NCBI RefSeq assembly: GCF_007679495.1
Contig: NZ_VEGP01000012.1
Coordinates: 1-64,000, forward strand
Length of the DNA stretch: 64,000 nt
Origin: Paenibacillus sp. 32O-W
Lineage (GTDB): Bacteria; Bacillota; Bacilli; Paenibacillales; NBRC-103111
Reading direction: 5' to 3'
The translations under genes were made by a program, and so were the position numbers. Positions within the stretch are counted from its first letter, which is position 1. Each line of letters begins with the position of its first letter. Below, one piece after another: positions 8,630-17,427 of the stretch. The notes beneath the pieces were generated by a model that saw only the letters and a list, made by a program, of their open reading frames with translations, was not told the DNA's origin and did no database searches.

Positions 8630-9259
8630 ATCGAATTATCTACCCGACAGTTGGAGATCGTGGAGCTGGTCCGGCGGCATGCACCGATTACAGGCGAGCA
8701 GATCGCCGAGGCGCTTGGTTTGAGCAGACCGACCATCCGCTCTGATCTGTCGCTGCTCGTCATGCTTGGATATTTGGATGCCAAGCCTAAGGTCGGTTAT
8801 TTTCTCGGGACATTCGCCGCGGAAACGTCGCGAACTTATGCCCGCACTCTGGGATTGAAAGTAAGAGATGTTCAGGCGGTGGCGGTCGTTGTGCAGCATA
8901 CCAGTACGGTTCAGGATGCGGTGGTCACTCTGTTTACAGAGGACGTAGGCGGGCTTGCCGTACTGGATGACAACGGCCGGCTGGCCGGGGTTGTTTCCAG
9001 GAAAGATCTGCTCAAGGTGACTCTCGGCAATGCGGCCGCCGCTTCTATGCCCATCAGCCTTGTTATGACAAGGGAACCGAATATCGTCACCGTTACTCCG
9101 GAAGATACGGTGCTGGATGCGGCCCGCAAGCTGATTTCTCATGAGGTGGACATGCTGCCGGTCGTGTCCGAGGAAGAGCATCCGGATGGTAAGGAAGTGG
9201 TGGGCCGGATTACGAAAACGACCATAACTAAAGTATTCATGGGGATGGCGGGAGAGTAG
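8630..9259 (+). CDS. ccpN: CcpN-like transcriptional repressor (HTH plus CBS pair)
   Basis: 209 residues if translation starts at the ATC codon at 8630. A TTG at 8651 gives 202 residues but has no Shine-Dalgarno site. An AGGAGGG at 8616-8622 lies 7 nt before the ATC, and the extra residues IELSTRQ resemble the conserved N-terminus of CcpN as I recall it. There is an N-terminal winged helix-turn-helix (about 1-65, GEQIAEALGLSRPTIRSDL) and two CBS domains (about 80-205) that likely bind a nucleotide. In B. subtilis CcpN represses gapB and pckA during glycolytic growth. It is followed 57 bp later by yqfL, as in Bacillus. Confidence 0.88.
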   Translation: MELSTRQLEIVELVRRHAPITGEQIAEALGLSRPTIRSDLSLLVMLGYLDAKPKVGYFLGTFAAETSRTYARTLGLKVRDVQAVAVVVQHTSTVQDAVVTLFTEDVGGLAVLDDNGRLAGVVSRKDLLKVTLGNAAAASMPISLVMTREPNIVTVTPEDTVLDAARKLISHEVDMLPVVSEEEHPDGKEVVGRITKTTITKVFMGMAGE

Positions 9260-9316
9260 AACCATTCAATTACGGACAATGGTACGGACCAGGTCCGCGG
9301 CAGGGAGGAAATATCA

Positions 9317-10120
9317 TTGAACGAGAGTAAAAGCTACACAGTCTATATTTGCTCCGATTCCGTCGGCGAGACGGCCGAAGCGGTTGCGAGGGCCACGATT
9401 CGGCAGTTTGACTCGCAATCTGTACGACTTCGCAGGTTCGGCCATATTCAGACTGAGGATGAGATTAGGGCGGTAATGGAGGAAGCGGCGAGCACAGGCG
9501 GTTTCGTGGTCTACACGCTGGTACAGCCGGAATTAAGAGAGATGCTGCGGGCCGAGGCGATTCGTCTCGGAATAAGAGCCGTTGACATTATGGGGCCTAT
9601 GATGCAGGCGTATATCGATACGTTCAACGGTTCGCCCAAGCGCAAGCCCGGTTTGCTGCATGAAATGAACGACGATTATTTCCGTTACATTGAAGCGATC
9701 GAATTTTCCGTACGATGTGACGATGGCAAGGACACGCATTCATTAACCCATGCGGATGTGGTGCTGATCGGAGTGTCCCGGACTTCCAAAACTCCGCTCA
9801 GCATCTTCCTGGCATACAAGGGCTACAAAACGGCGAATATTCCGCTCGTCCCGGAAATCAAGCCGCCGAGGGAGCTCTATCATGTCAACCGGAAGAAAAT
9901 CATCGGATTGACTATGGAGCCGGAGCATCTGCTGAAAATCCGCACGGAAAGGCTGCAAGCCGTCGGGCTTCCCTTTGGAGCCAAGTATGCCTCTATGGAA
10001 AGAATCTGGGATGAACTGGAGCACGCGGCCCGCGTGATGGAACAACTGGGCTGTCCCGTTATCGATGTGACGGCCAAAGCCATTGAAGAGACAGCCGGTT
10101 TGATAATGAAGCGCTTTTGA
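9317..10120 (+). CDS. yqfL: YqfL-type pyruvate, phosphate dikinase regulatory kinase/phosphorylase (DUF299)
   Basis: 267 residues, TTG start with GGGAGG at the correct distance. DUF299 proteins are bifunctional: an ADP-dependent kinase inactivates PEP synthase or pyruvate phosphate dikinase, and a phosphate-dependent phosphorylase reactivates it. The P-loop-like motif GVSRTSKTPLS is near residues 152-162. N-terminal SDSVGETAE is typical of the family. It is the partner gene of ccpN in many Firmicutes; in B. subtilis YqfL is thought to modulate CcpN activity. The pair plus divergent glpX form a compact gluconeogenesis-control block. Confidence 0.92.
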   Translation: MNESKSYTVYICSDSVGETAEAVARATIRQFDSQSVRLRRFGHIQTEDEIRAVMEEAASTGGFVVYTLVQPELREMLRAEAIRLGIRAVDIMGPMMQAYIDTFNGSPKRKPGLLHEMNDDYFRYIEAIEFSVRCDDGKDTHSLTHADVVLIGVSRTSKTPLSIFLAYKGYKTANIPLVPEIKPPRELYHVNRKKIIGLTMEPEHLLKIRTERLQAVGLPFGAKYASMERIWDELEHAARVMEQLGCPVIDVTAKAIEETAGLIMKRF

Positions 10121-10823
10121 GGTTTTAATGGAATGGAAGGGGAGGCCCGGGTCTTGTTGACCTTAGAGGCAGCCCTTTTTTCATAAACTGAGGCTTCGGG
10201 GATTCCATCGCTTCTCCGGGATACGGAAAGAATGCCCAGTTTGCTTTGCGCTTCTGACTGTTATCCCCTTTGCTCAGAAATGTCCCCGTAACCCGGGTTC
10301 CATCCGACTGACTTCATCCATCTGTATTGTTTCAAACCGTGAATAAGCCCGGCGCTTCTTCTTGAACACACCTGACTGAAGGGGATAGTGCCCGGAAGGG
10401 AGCTGCGAGAGGGATTACGGCCCACAACGTGAAAGATCCTGAACGAAAGGGATAATGGTCGGTATCTATTTTTTCAGGGAAATTATCTCTTAGGGATAAC
10501 AAGATAGGTTTTATGTCATCAAGATAAGGGACTAAACTGATATTGTGTTGACGGAAGCAAAATTTGGTTAAAAAAATCTGGGTACTTTTACCTTGAAAAG
10601 GCGTACTTTGTGAAAAGTTGAACGTTTTCATAGAAAAAATAGGAATAAAGTGGTGCTTTTGTAGTCTTTTTAGCCAGAGAGAGGGAAAGCAAGATATGTT
10701 AACAGTTCAACAAGAAATGAAAATTATTTGCTTTTAACGTATGTTAAGATTTGATTGTCGAAAGCGTTCACAAATAAATGGGCGGGCTTCCGGTTAACCT
10801 ATGTTGTGAAGGAGGGACGGATC
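10121..10823. other. 700-bp intergenic region upstream of the AraC-type regulator
   Basis: No convincing gene. The only open frame of note (99 codons, minus strand, 10332-10631) has no Shine-Dalgarno site and a composition unlike the neighbours. An inverted repeat TTAAC-4-GTTAA lies at 10734-10747 and a catabolite-responsive-element-like site at 10759-10772, both just upstream of the regulator gene. Confidence 0.5.
10759..10772 (+). promoter_or_regulatory. cre-like catabolite repression site
   Basis: CGAAAGCGTTCACA matches the CcpA operator consensus TGWAARCGYTWNCW at 12 of 14 positions, with the central AGCGTT intact. It is 52 bp upstream of the TTG start of an AraC-type regulator that heads a sugar ABC operon, a typical place for CcpA control. 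Confidence 0.5.
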
Positions 10824-11699
10824 TTGAAAAGCTACACCCACTTACCTACCAACCGGGCGCTTTCCAAAGACAAAATTTATATCCGCAACCGCGAATCGGG
10901 CATTCAAACGTCCTGGCCGCTGCACTCTCATGAAGGCTATGAAATCTATTATTTTATTGAGGGAGTGGCCAGCTATATTATTGGGGACAATATTTTTCAA
11001 CTGCTGCCGGGAGATATGCTGATTTTTGAAGGGCAGACTCTCCATCGCGTCAATCCGGATACTGAAGTGCCGTATGTTCGCAGCTACATCAACTTTTTGC
11101 CGTCCTATCTCGAATCGTTGGTGCCTGCGGACCTTCTTGATAAATTGTTAACCCCTTTCAATAATGTCAACGGCAAGTTGATTCGCTGGGGGGCGGAAGA
11201 GAAGGAAGAGATTGAGTCTATTTTTACCCAAATCGTTTGGGAAAGGGAGAAGGAGAAGACCGGGCATCGGTTCATGGTCCAGGCCTATCTGGCCCAATTG
11301 CTGACGCATATTTACCGCAAATCCAGAGAGATGGACCCGGCCCTCGTCGTTCCTAATGCTACGCAGAAGGAAATGTACGTGCATCGGATCCTCCGTTTCA
11401 TCAACGATCATTATCAGGAAAATCTGTCACTGGATCAGATTGCCGGCTCCCTGCACCTGAACAAATATTATATGTGCCACTGCTTCAAGGAAGTGACCGG
11501 TTATACGATCAATGTCTATCTCTCCAAGAGAAGACTGGATGAAGCCAAGAAAATGCTGAGGACGACCGATCTGCCTATCGGACAAATATCCGACCAGATC
11601 GGATTCAACAGCCCGATCCATTTCAGCAGGCTGTTCAAGCAGCATTTGGGCGTCAGTCCTCAAGCGTACCGGAATATGAATACGAATCCCGATTATTAA
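10824..11699 (+). CDS. AraC-family transcriptional regulator with N-terminal cupin
   Basis: 291 residues from the TTG at 10824, which has AAGGAGGG at 10809-10816; an upstream in-frame TTG at 10755 would swallow the cre-like site and has no ribosome site. The N-terminal cupin-like ligand domain contains WPLHSHEGYEIYYFIEG near residues 27-43. The C-terminal double helix-turn-helix fills the last 100 residues (SLHLNKYYMCHCFKEVTG and the closing GVSPQAYR). It likely activates the adjoining sugar-uptake operon, which begins 103 bp downstream, in response to an imported saccharide. Confidence 0.9.
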   Translation: MKSYTHLPTNRALSKDKIYIRNRESGIQTSWPLHSHEGYEIYYFIEGVASYIIGDNIFQLLPGDMLIFEGQTLHRVNPDTEVPYVRSYINFLPSYLESLVPADLLDKLLTPFNNVNGKLIRWGAEEKEEIESIFTQIVWEREKEKTGHRFMVQAYLAQLLTHIYRKSREMDPALVVPNATQKEMYVHRILRFINDHYQENLSLDQIAGSLHLNKYYMCHCFKEVTGYTINVYLSKRRLDEAKKMLRTTDLPIGQISDQIGFNSPIHFSRLFKQHLGVSPQAYRNMNTNPDY

Positions 11700-11802
11700 A
11701 TTATTATCCCGTTAATGCCGATTCATTACGGTGTAAGCCACAGCCGTTCTTTGGTCGGAATGGCTGGTCTTAAATAATTATTATTTTAAAAAGGGAGTTG
11801 TC

Positions 11803-13083
11803 ATGATGAGAAAAACATGGAAACAAGCTGCAGTCCTTCTTATGTCTGTCATTCTCGCGTTTTCTCTTGCGGCATGCGGCGGCGGGTCTAAAGAAGATTC
11901 TACCGGAGGCGGCAAGAAAGTTTCCCTTGATTTCGTTTGGTTTACGGACGGAGTAGAGGGAGAGGTCATGAAAGGGCTGATTAAAGAGTACGAGGCGCAG
12001 AACGAAAACGTTAAAATCAATTTGATCGAAGTAGCCTATAAAGATTTGGGAACCAAGCTGAAAACGATGATTTCCGGCGGTAAACCACCCGCATTAAGCC
12101 GTGTATCGGATACCGGAATGTTTGCCAACCAGGCTCTGGATTTAACGGAATATCTCGGAACAGCGGATGAGTTTTCTTCCCAGTTTATCGATTCCATCAA
12201 GCCGTATTACATTGTCGATAACAAAGTCATCGCTGCACCGATGGATGTGACGGCGAACGGAATGATCTATAACAAGACGCTGTTTGACAAAGCGGGTGTT
12301 CAGGTGCCGTCTTCCCCGGATGATGTATGGACCTGGGATGAATTCGCAGAAGCTCTTAAGCAAGTCCAGGAAAAAGGCGGAGCGAAATACGGAATGGTCG
12401 TTGACGTAACTCCGCATCGCTGGTCCACCATGCTGTATCAATTTGGCGGCAGCGTGTTCAATGAAGACGGTACCAAGACGCTTATTAATGATGAGAATGC
12501 CGTCAAAACTTTGGAATACTTTAAAAAGCTTCACGCGGACGGAATCATGCCGGATTCGGTATGGATCGGCGGCGAAAATCCGAACAACCTGTTCCGCACA
12601 GGCCAGGTAGGGGTTCATCTGGCTGGAAACTGGATGCTGAGCAACTATAAGGATATTAATAATTTCGAATGGGGCGTCACCTATATGCCCAAACAAGAAA
12701 TACGATCTTCGGTTCCCGGCGGTAAATACTTGATGGCATTCCAAAATTCCGGAGTGGAGAAAGAAGCGGCAGAATTCATCAAGTTTCTGACCTCCAAGGA
12801 TATCAACAGCAAGTACAATCAGGAATCTCTGTTCATCAGCCCGCGCAAAGACAGTGCGAAGCTGGATTATGAATTCGGCAAGGAATTCTTCGAGATCTTC
12901 TCCGAAGAATTGGCGGCTACCACTCCCAAAGCGGCTAATGACTGGTCCAGACAAGATGTCATCACGAAGTTTACGGACGATTTGAAAACCAATATCATCG
13001 AGTCGTTAACCGGCAAGCTTACTCCTCAGGAGGCGTTGGACAAAGTAGCCGAGAAAGCTGCGAAAGTTATCGAAGGGAAGTAA
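11803..13083 (+). CDS. ABC transporter sugar-binding lipoprotein
   Basis: 426 residues, with AAAGGGAG before an ATGATG start. It has a lipoprotein signal with lipobox LAAC (Cys about residue 26), followed by a Gly/Ser-rich linker and a family 1 extracellular solute-binding domain (VSLDFVWFTDGVEGEV onward). It captures an oligosaccharide outside the membrane and delivers it to the two permeases encoded next. No ATPase gene is in the locus, so a shared MsmX-type ATPase is likely, as in B. subtilis. The downstream GH105 gene points to an unsaturated, pectin- or glycosaminoglycan-derived oligosaccharide as substrate. Confidence 0.92.
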   Translation: MMRKTWKQAAVLLMSVILAFSLAACGGGSKEDSTGGGKKVSLDFVWFTDGVEGEVMKGLIKEYEAQNENVKINLIEVAYKDLGTKLKTMISGGKPPALSRVSDTGMFANQALDLTEYLGTADEFSSQFIDSIKPYYIVDNKVIAAPMDVTANGMIYNKTLFDKAGVQVPSSPDDVWTWDEFAEALKQVQEKGGAKYGMVVDVTPHRWSTMLYQFGGSVFNEDGTKTLINDENAVKTLEYFKKLHADGIMPDSVWIGGENPNNLFRTGQVGVHLAGNWMLSNYKDINNFEWGVTYMPKQEIRSSVPGGKYLMAFQNSGVEKEAAEFIKFLTSKDINSKYNQESLFISPRKDSAKLDYEFGKEFFEIFSEELAATTPKAANDWSRQDVITKFTDDLKTNIIESLTGKLTPQEALDKVAEKAAKVIEGK

Positions 13084-13102
13084 GCGGTATAAGGAAAACA
13101 TA

Positions 13103-13127
13103 GAGTGGCTGCACTGGAGGCAGCCTC
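13103..13127 (+). terminator. intercistronic hairpin after the binding-protein gene
   Basis: GAGTGGCTGC pairs with GCAGCCTC (one bulged T) with a 7-nt loop, followed by a mixed TCCTGTTTTA tract, 20 bp after the stop. Such hairpins often raise binding-protein mRNA over permease mRNA; here it looks like a partial terminator or mRNA stabiliser. Confidence 0.5.
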
Positions 13128-13162
13128 TCCTGTTTTATCCCATTAGGAAAGGAGCTTGAGCT

Positions 13163-14080
13163 ATGGCGGATAGCATCACCGGCGGCTCCAACGAATACAG
13201 AGCGCCTAAAAACCCAAAGTGGAAAAAAACGATCGCTCCCTATTTGTTTGTCCTGCCAAACTTAGTGATATTTACAGTGTTCATCGTCGTTCCTGCCTTA
13301 TTCGGGCTTATTTATTCGTTTACCGATTACGACGGGATTAACAAGATGAACTTCATCGGACTGGAAAACTATATTTATATTTTCCAGGATTCCGAATTTT
13401 GGTCGGCTCTTCGCCGGACTGCGGTCTATGCCGTTTTTGTCGTGCCTTTGCTGTTTGCGGCCGCACTAGGAATCGCCATTCTGCTTATTCAGCAGGTGAA
13501 GGGAAAGGGAATTTTCCGTTCGATTATTTATTGGCCGACGATGATTTCCTTCATTATTGTCGGTCTCACCTGGAAATGGATTCTCGGCGGCAGTTTCGGG
13601 ATTGCGAACTATGTCCTCGAATCGATGGGAATGTCGCCTATCGGCTGGCTGACCGATCCTTTCTATGCGAATGCATCGGTTATCGTGGCCACGCTGTGGT
13701 CCAGAGTAGGATTTTTCATGGTTATCTTCATTGCGGGTCTTCAAAGCATTCCGCAGGATTACTATGAAGCGGCCAAGATGGACGGAGCGGGCAAAATTCG
13801 TTCCTTCCTCAGCATTACTATGCCGCTGCTGAAGCCGACGAGCCTGCTTGTTCTGATGCTGTCCCTGATTGATGCGTTCAAGGCTTATCCGCTTATGTTC
13901 GCGCTTACCGGCGGCGGACCGGGACGCGAAACGACTTATGTCGTTCAGCATATCTACCAAACCGGATTTACGGCCCAGGAGCTTGGCTTGGCCAGTGCCA
14001 TGTCGGTCGTGCTGTTTATCATTATCGCTATTTTCACAGTGTTCCAGTTTAAACTCGGGAAAGGAGGGGCGATCGACTGA
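13163..14080 (+). CDS. sugar ABC transporter permease (MalF/UgpA type)
   Basis: 305 residues, ATG start behind AGGAAAGGAG. Six predicted membrane segments, the first at about residues 24-48. The EAA loop that contacts the ATPase reads EAAKMDGAGKIRSFLSITMP near residues 205-225. It forms a heterodimer with the following permease, whose start overlaps this stop codon (shared TGATG at 14078-14082). Belongs to the importer headed by the lipoprotein just upstream. Confidence 0.93.
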   Translation: MADSITGGSNEYRAPKNPKWKKTIAPYLFVLPNLVIFTVFIVVPALFGLIYSFTDYDGINKMNFIGLENYIYIFQDSEFWSALRRTAVYAVFVVPLLFAAALGIAILLIQQVKGKGIFRSIIYWPTMISFIIVGLTWKWILGGSFGIANYVLESMGMSPIGWLTDPFYANASVIVATLWSRVGFFMVIFIAGLQSIPQDYYEAAKMDGAGKIRSFLSITMPLLKPTSLLVLMLSLIDAFKAYPLMFALTGGGPGRETTYVVQHIYQTGFTAQELGLASAMSVVLFIIIAIFTVFQFKLGKGGAID

Positions 14081-14898
14081 TGAAAGGGGCAAACAAAGCG
14101 TTCGTTTACACCGCGCTCATCATCATTTCCCTGCTGTTTCTGTTTCCTGTCCTGTGGGTGGTGCTGTCTTCATTTAAGAACAATAACGACTTATACGCCT
14201 GGCCGCCTCAAATCTTTCCCAGCGTGTTTACTCTGGAGAACTACAAGGCAGCCTTCGATAAGGGAAATTTCGGCGTTTATTTCATGAACTCGGCTTTTGT
14301 CACCGTCGTTTCCACCGTTTTGCTGCTGCTGGTTAACTCCATGGCCGGATTCGCTCTGGCCAAGTATAGATTTAAAGGGGATACGCTGATTCTGGTCGGT
14401 TTTATCTCTACGCTGATGATTCCGCTCGAGGTCATCATGATTCCGATCTTCTCGGTCATCAGTAAGCTGGGATTGTACAACTCCTTATGGGGAATTATTA
14501 TTCCTCCGGCGGCTACGCCTACAGGGGTGTTCCTCATCCGTCAGTATCTGCTGTCCGTGCCTAATGATCTGCTTGAAGCGGCAAGAATGGACGGAGCCTC
14601 GGAGTGGAAAATTTACCGGAGCATTATCCTACCTATTGCCAAACCGATTCTCGCTGTGTTGACGATCTTCTCCTTCATGTGGAGATGGGATGATTTCTTA
14701 TGGCCGTTAATCGTTATCAGCGATCCGAAGAAATACACTATCCAGCTGGCGCTGTCCAACTTTATCGGTGAATATAACGTAGACTGGAGCAGCCTGCTGG
14801 CGATGTCTGTCATTACAATGATTCCGGTGCTGATCGTTTTCCTTATTTTCCAGAAGCAATTAGTGCAGGGAATCGTCACTACAGGAATGAAAGGTTGA
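14080..14898 (+). CDS. sugar ABC transporter permease (MalG/UgpE type)
   Basis: 272 residues with six predicted membrane segments and the EAA loop EAARMDGASEWKIYRSIILP near residues 165-185. It overlaps the preceding permease gene, which indicates translational coupling. The downstream 832-residue protein begins 10 bp after its stop, so transporter and enzymes appear to be one transcription unit. Confidence 0.93.
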   Translation: MKGANKAFVYTALIIISLLFLFPVLWVVLSSFKNNNDLYAWPPQIFPSVFTLENYKAAFDKGNFGVYFMNSAFVTVVSTVLLLLVNSMAGFALAKYRFKGDTLILVGFISTLMIPLEVIMIPIFSVISKLGLYNSLWGIIIPPAATPTGVFLIRQYLLSVPNDLLEAARMDGASEWKIYRSIILPIAKPILAVLTIFSFMWRWDDFLWPLIVISDPKKYTIQLALSNFIGEYNVDWSSLLAMSVITMIPVLIVFLIFQKQLVQGIVTTGMKG

Positions 14899-14907
14899 TT
14901 AAAGGTT

Positions 14908-17406
14908 ATGGAGAATGAAGCCCGCTATAAGCCTCTTCGCCTTAAGCATCAAAGCATCAATCGATGGCGGATCGGCCAGACAATAGAGCAAAGAGTTCGT
15001 TTTGAACCGATGACGATGGATGGAGATATTAATGCTTGGCTGCTGGAGGGGTTTGCGATCCATGAAAATCCCTGCAGGAAAGAATTCGTAACCAAGCGGA
15101 GAGAAAATACCCCCGAACCGCCCGGAAGAATGGAAGGGGGCGCAGGTACCGGCGGCGGTGCAGATTCGGAGCCATCGGAGCTGTACTTCCCTTGGGGCAA
15201 TCCCAGGGTGGAAAGATCCGGTTTCTGGATGGTGCCTACTCATCTGTCCACGTACGCCGTGACGCAGATTCACTCTCCACGCGCCCATAAATCGAAGCTG
15301 AAGCTGATTACTTGCGGTTCTATCACTTTGTGGATAAACGGCAAGCTGGTGGACGATTTCACTCCGTTTACCCGAAATCATGAGGCGGAGAAAGAAATCG
15401 AAGTCGAGTGGATGGAAGGAATCCATACAGTGGCGGTTTGTTTCGAAGATTTGGCCGAAAGAGACACGCAGTATTACTTCCGGCTCGATTACATGGGGAC
15501 AGAGGACATAGATATCGTTCTTCCTCTCGGCGAGGTGAAGGAGGAAGAGGTACGGCAGCTGGAGAACGCTTTGTCTGAAGCTTATTTCTCGAGAGATACG
15601 GTTTTCTCGGGTCCGGTTGTGCTGAATATCCGAAACCCGCTTAATCGGGAAATTCCGTTCCGGCTCCGGTTCGGCAGCGACATCTTCGGGGATCTGCAAA
15701 GCAAGGATGCGGTTCTGCCGGACCGGGCGGAAGCGATGGAATTGGGCCAGGCGGAAGATTTCGGGATGGGCTATAAATATATCGAGCTGTCTGCCCGCAT
15801 CGGCTCTCTATCCATTAAGAAACGGTTAGGGGTGCAAATTTATCCGGAGTCCGCTCTGGAATTTATGACGGAAGGCGATATTCGCGCACGTAAGGATGCC
15901 GCTCTGAAGACCATTGCCCAATATGGCGAACCGAATATTCATACGGCGCTGGCCTTGCTCAAGACAGGCGGGTCGGTGGAAGCGGCGGAAGCGATGATTC
16001 GTGAAGGAATGGAAGGCATTAATTCCCGTGCAGACTGCAGTGACTTCTTCCTGGTTTCGTTATTCCGTATTTGGCAGGATTACAGGGACAGCGGCTTATT
16101 CTCCGAAGCATTCTGGGAAGAGATGCGGGAATGCATTCTGAATTTCCGCTACTGGATGGATGAGCCCGGGGATGATGTGATGTGGTTCTTCAGCGAGAAC
16201 CATGCCCTGTTATTCCATACTTGTGAACTTCTGGCAGGACAATTATTTCCGGAGGGGCATTTTACGAACAGCGGGGAAACGGGGGCGCAGCATCAGGCGA
16301 AAGCGGAAAGCAGGCTTAAGGAATGGTTCGAGCGGTTTATGGCTGAAGGGTTGGCGGAATGGAATTCGAGCGCCTATTTTCCTATCGATGCGGTGGGCTT
16401 CATCCAATTGCATGATTTGGCACAGTCTCCGGAAATTCGCCGGATGGCGAAGGAGGCTCTGGACCTGCTCTATTATTACATGACACTGAATTCGCACCGC
16501 GGGGTGCTGGCTTCTACTTATGGCAGAAGCTACGAGAAGGAATTGAAGGGTCACTATATCGTAGGAACCTCATCTATGTGCTGGATCGGTTATGGAATCG
16601 GGTATTTGAACAATTACTCGTTCAGCAACGTTTCCCTGTGTCTGTCCGAATATGCTCCCCCGGAGGCCTACCGGAAATATTTAACCCTGGGTAAGGACGA
16701 GCGATTTATCTTCCGCTTTGAACAGGGGATCGGAGGATACGCCAAGCTGTATAACTATAAAACCGGTCGATACAGCTTGTCCTCCATAGCCGATTTTAAA
16801 CCGGGTCAGCCAGGCTATCAGGAGCACGTCATGCACTTGACCTTCGGACCTGAAGCTAATCTGTGGGTGAATCATCCCGGAGAATTGGCCGTTCACGGAT
16901 CAGGCCGGCCGAGCAATTGGGCAGGCAACGGCTATTTGCCGAAGGCGGGACAGTATAAGGGACTGGGCATTCTTCTGTATCAAATTAATCCGAAGCATGA
17001 CGTTCACTTCACTCATGCTTATTTTCCGACCGGTATTTTCGATGAATATGCGGAAAGAAACGGATGGTATTTTGCTAGAAGTGGAGACAGCTATGCGGCC
17101 ATCTATGCGGCTAATGGCCTGAGGCTTCAGCAGCATGGTCCGGACCGGGGCAAGGAGCTGCTCTCCGACGGCTTGAATAATGCCTGGATTATCCGGGTGT
17201 CCGATCAGGACGAGAGCGGCAGCTTCGAGCAGTTTATTGAGCGTATCGCCGGCATCGCGATAACCGCGGAGGGCGGACAGCATCTGGCGCTTAACGACCC
17301 CGACTATGGAAAAGTCGAACTGCAATGGGATCGTCCGATTATAGTCAATGGCGAGGAACAGCTTATCGAAGGGTTTGGAATACAAGGAAAGCTGGAGTAT
17401 TTGTGA
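14908..17406 (+). CDS. uncharacterised 832-residue protein, candidate carbohydrate-active enzyme
   Basis: I do not recognise a named family. There is no signal peptide or membrane segment, so it is cytoplasmic. Residues of about 95-205 look like a galactose-binding-type beta sandwich (TCGSITLWINGKLVDDF, AERDTQYYFRLDYMG). The middle (about 330-560) is helical and rich in Trp, His and Glu, with the segment MWFFSENHALLFHTCELLAG, which recalls the alpha/alpha toroid of polysaccharide lyases and six-hairpin glycosidases. The C-terminal third is beta rich (GNGYLPKAGQYKGLGILLYQ). It sits between a sugar permease and a GH105 hydrolase, so it probably acts on the imported glycan as a lyase or hydrolase. 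The start ATG at 14908 has a modest AAAGG upstream. The enzymatic role is inference only. Confidence 0.7.
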   Translation: MENEARYKPLRLKHQSINRWRIGQTIEQRVRFEPMTMDGDINAWLLEGFAIHENPCRKEFVTKRRENTPEPPGRMEGGAGTGGGADSEPSELYFPWGNPRVERSGFWMVPTHLSTYAVTQIHSPRAHKSKLKLITCGSITLWINGKLVDDFTPFTRNHEAEKEIEVEWMEGIHTVAVCFEDLAERDTQYYFRLDYMGTEDIDIVLPLGEVKEEEVRQLENALSEAYFSRDTVFSGPVVLNIRNPLNREIPFRLRFGSDIFGDLQSKDAVLPDRAEAMELGQAEDFGMGYKYIELSARIGSLSIKKRLGVQIYPESALEFMTEGDIRARKDAALKTIAQYGEPNIHTALALLKTGGSVEAAEAMIREGMEGINSRADCSDFFLVSLFRIWQDYRDSGLFSEAFWEEMRECILNFRYWMDEPGDDVMWFFSENHALLFHTCELLAGQLFPEGHFTNSGETGAQHQAKAESRLKEWFERFMAEGLAEWNSSAYFPIDAVGFIQLHDLAQSPEIRRMAKEALDLLYYYMTLNSHRGVLASTYGRSYEKELKGHYIVGTSSMCWIGYGIGYLNNYSFSNVSLCLSEYAPPEAYRKYLTLGKDERFIFRFEQGIGGYAKLYNYKTGRYSLSSIADFKPGQPGYQEHVMHLTFGPEANLWVNHPGELAVHGSGRPSNWAGNGYLPKAGQYKGLGILLYQINPKHDVHFTHAYFPTGIFDEYAERNGWYFARSGDSYAAIYAANGLRLQQHGPDRGKELLSDGLNNAWIIRVSDQDESGSFEQFIERIAGIAITAEGGQHLALNDPDYGKVELQWDRPIIVNGEEQLIEGFGIQGKLEYL

Positions 17407-17427
17407 TCGGTTAGGGGAGGGAGAGTA

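Noticed and set aside
10121-10180. Terminator after yqfL
   Set aside because: A T run is present near 10170, but I could not form a convincing stem directly before it.
10332-10631. 99-codon minus-strand frame in the gap before the AraC-type gene
   Set aside because: No Shine-Dalgarno site, no recognisable motif, and composition like non-coding DNA.
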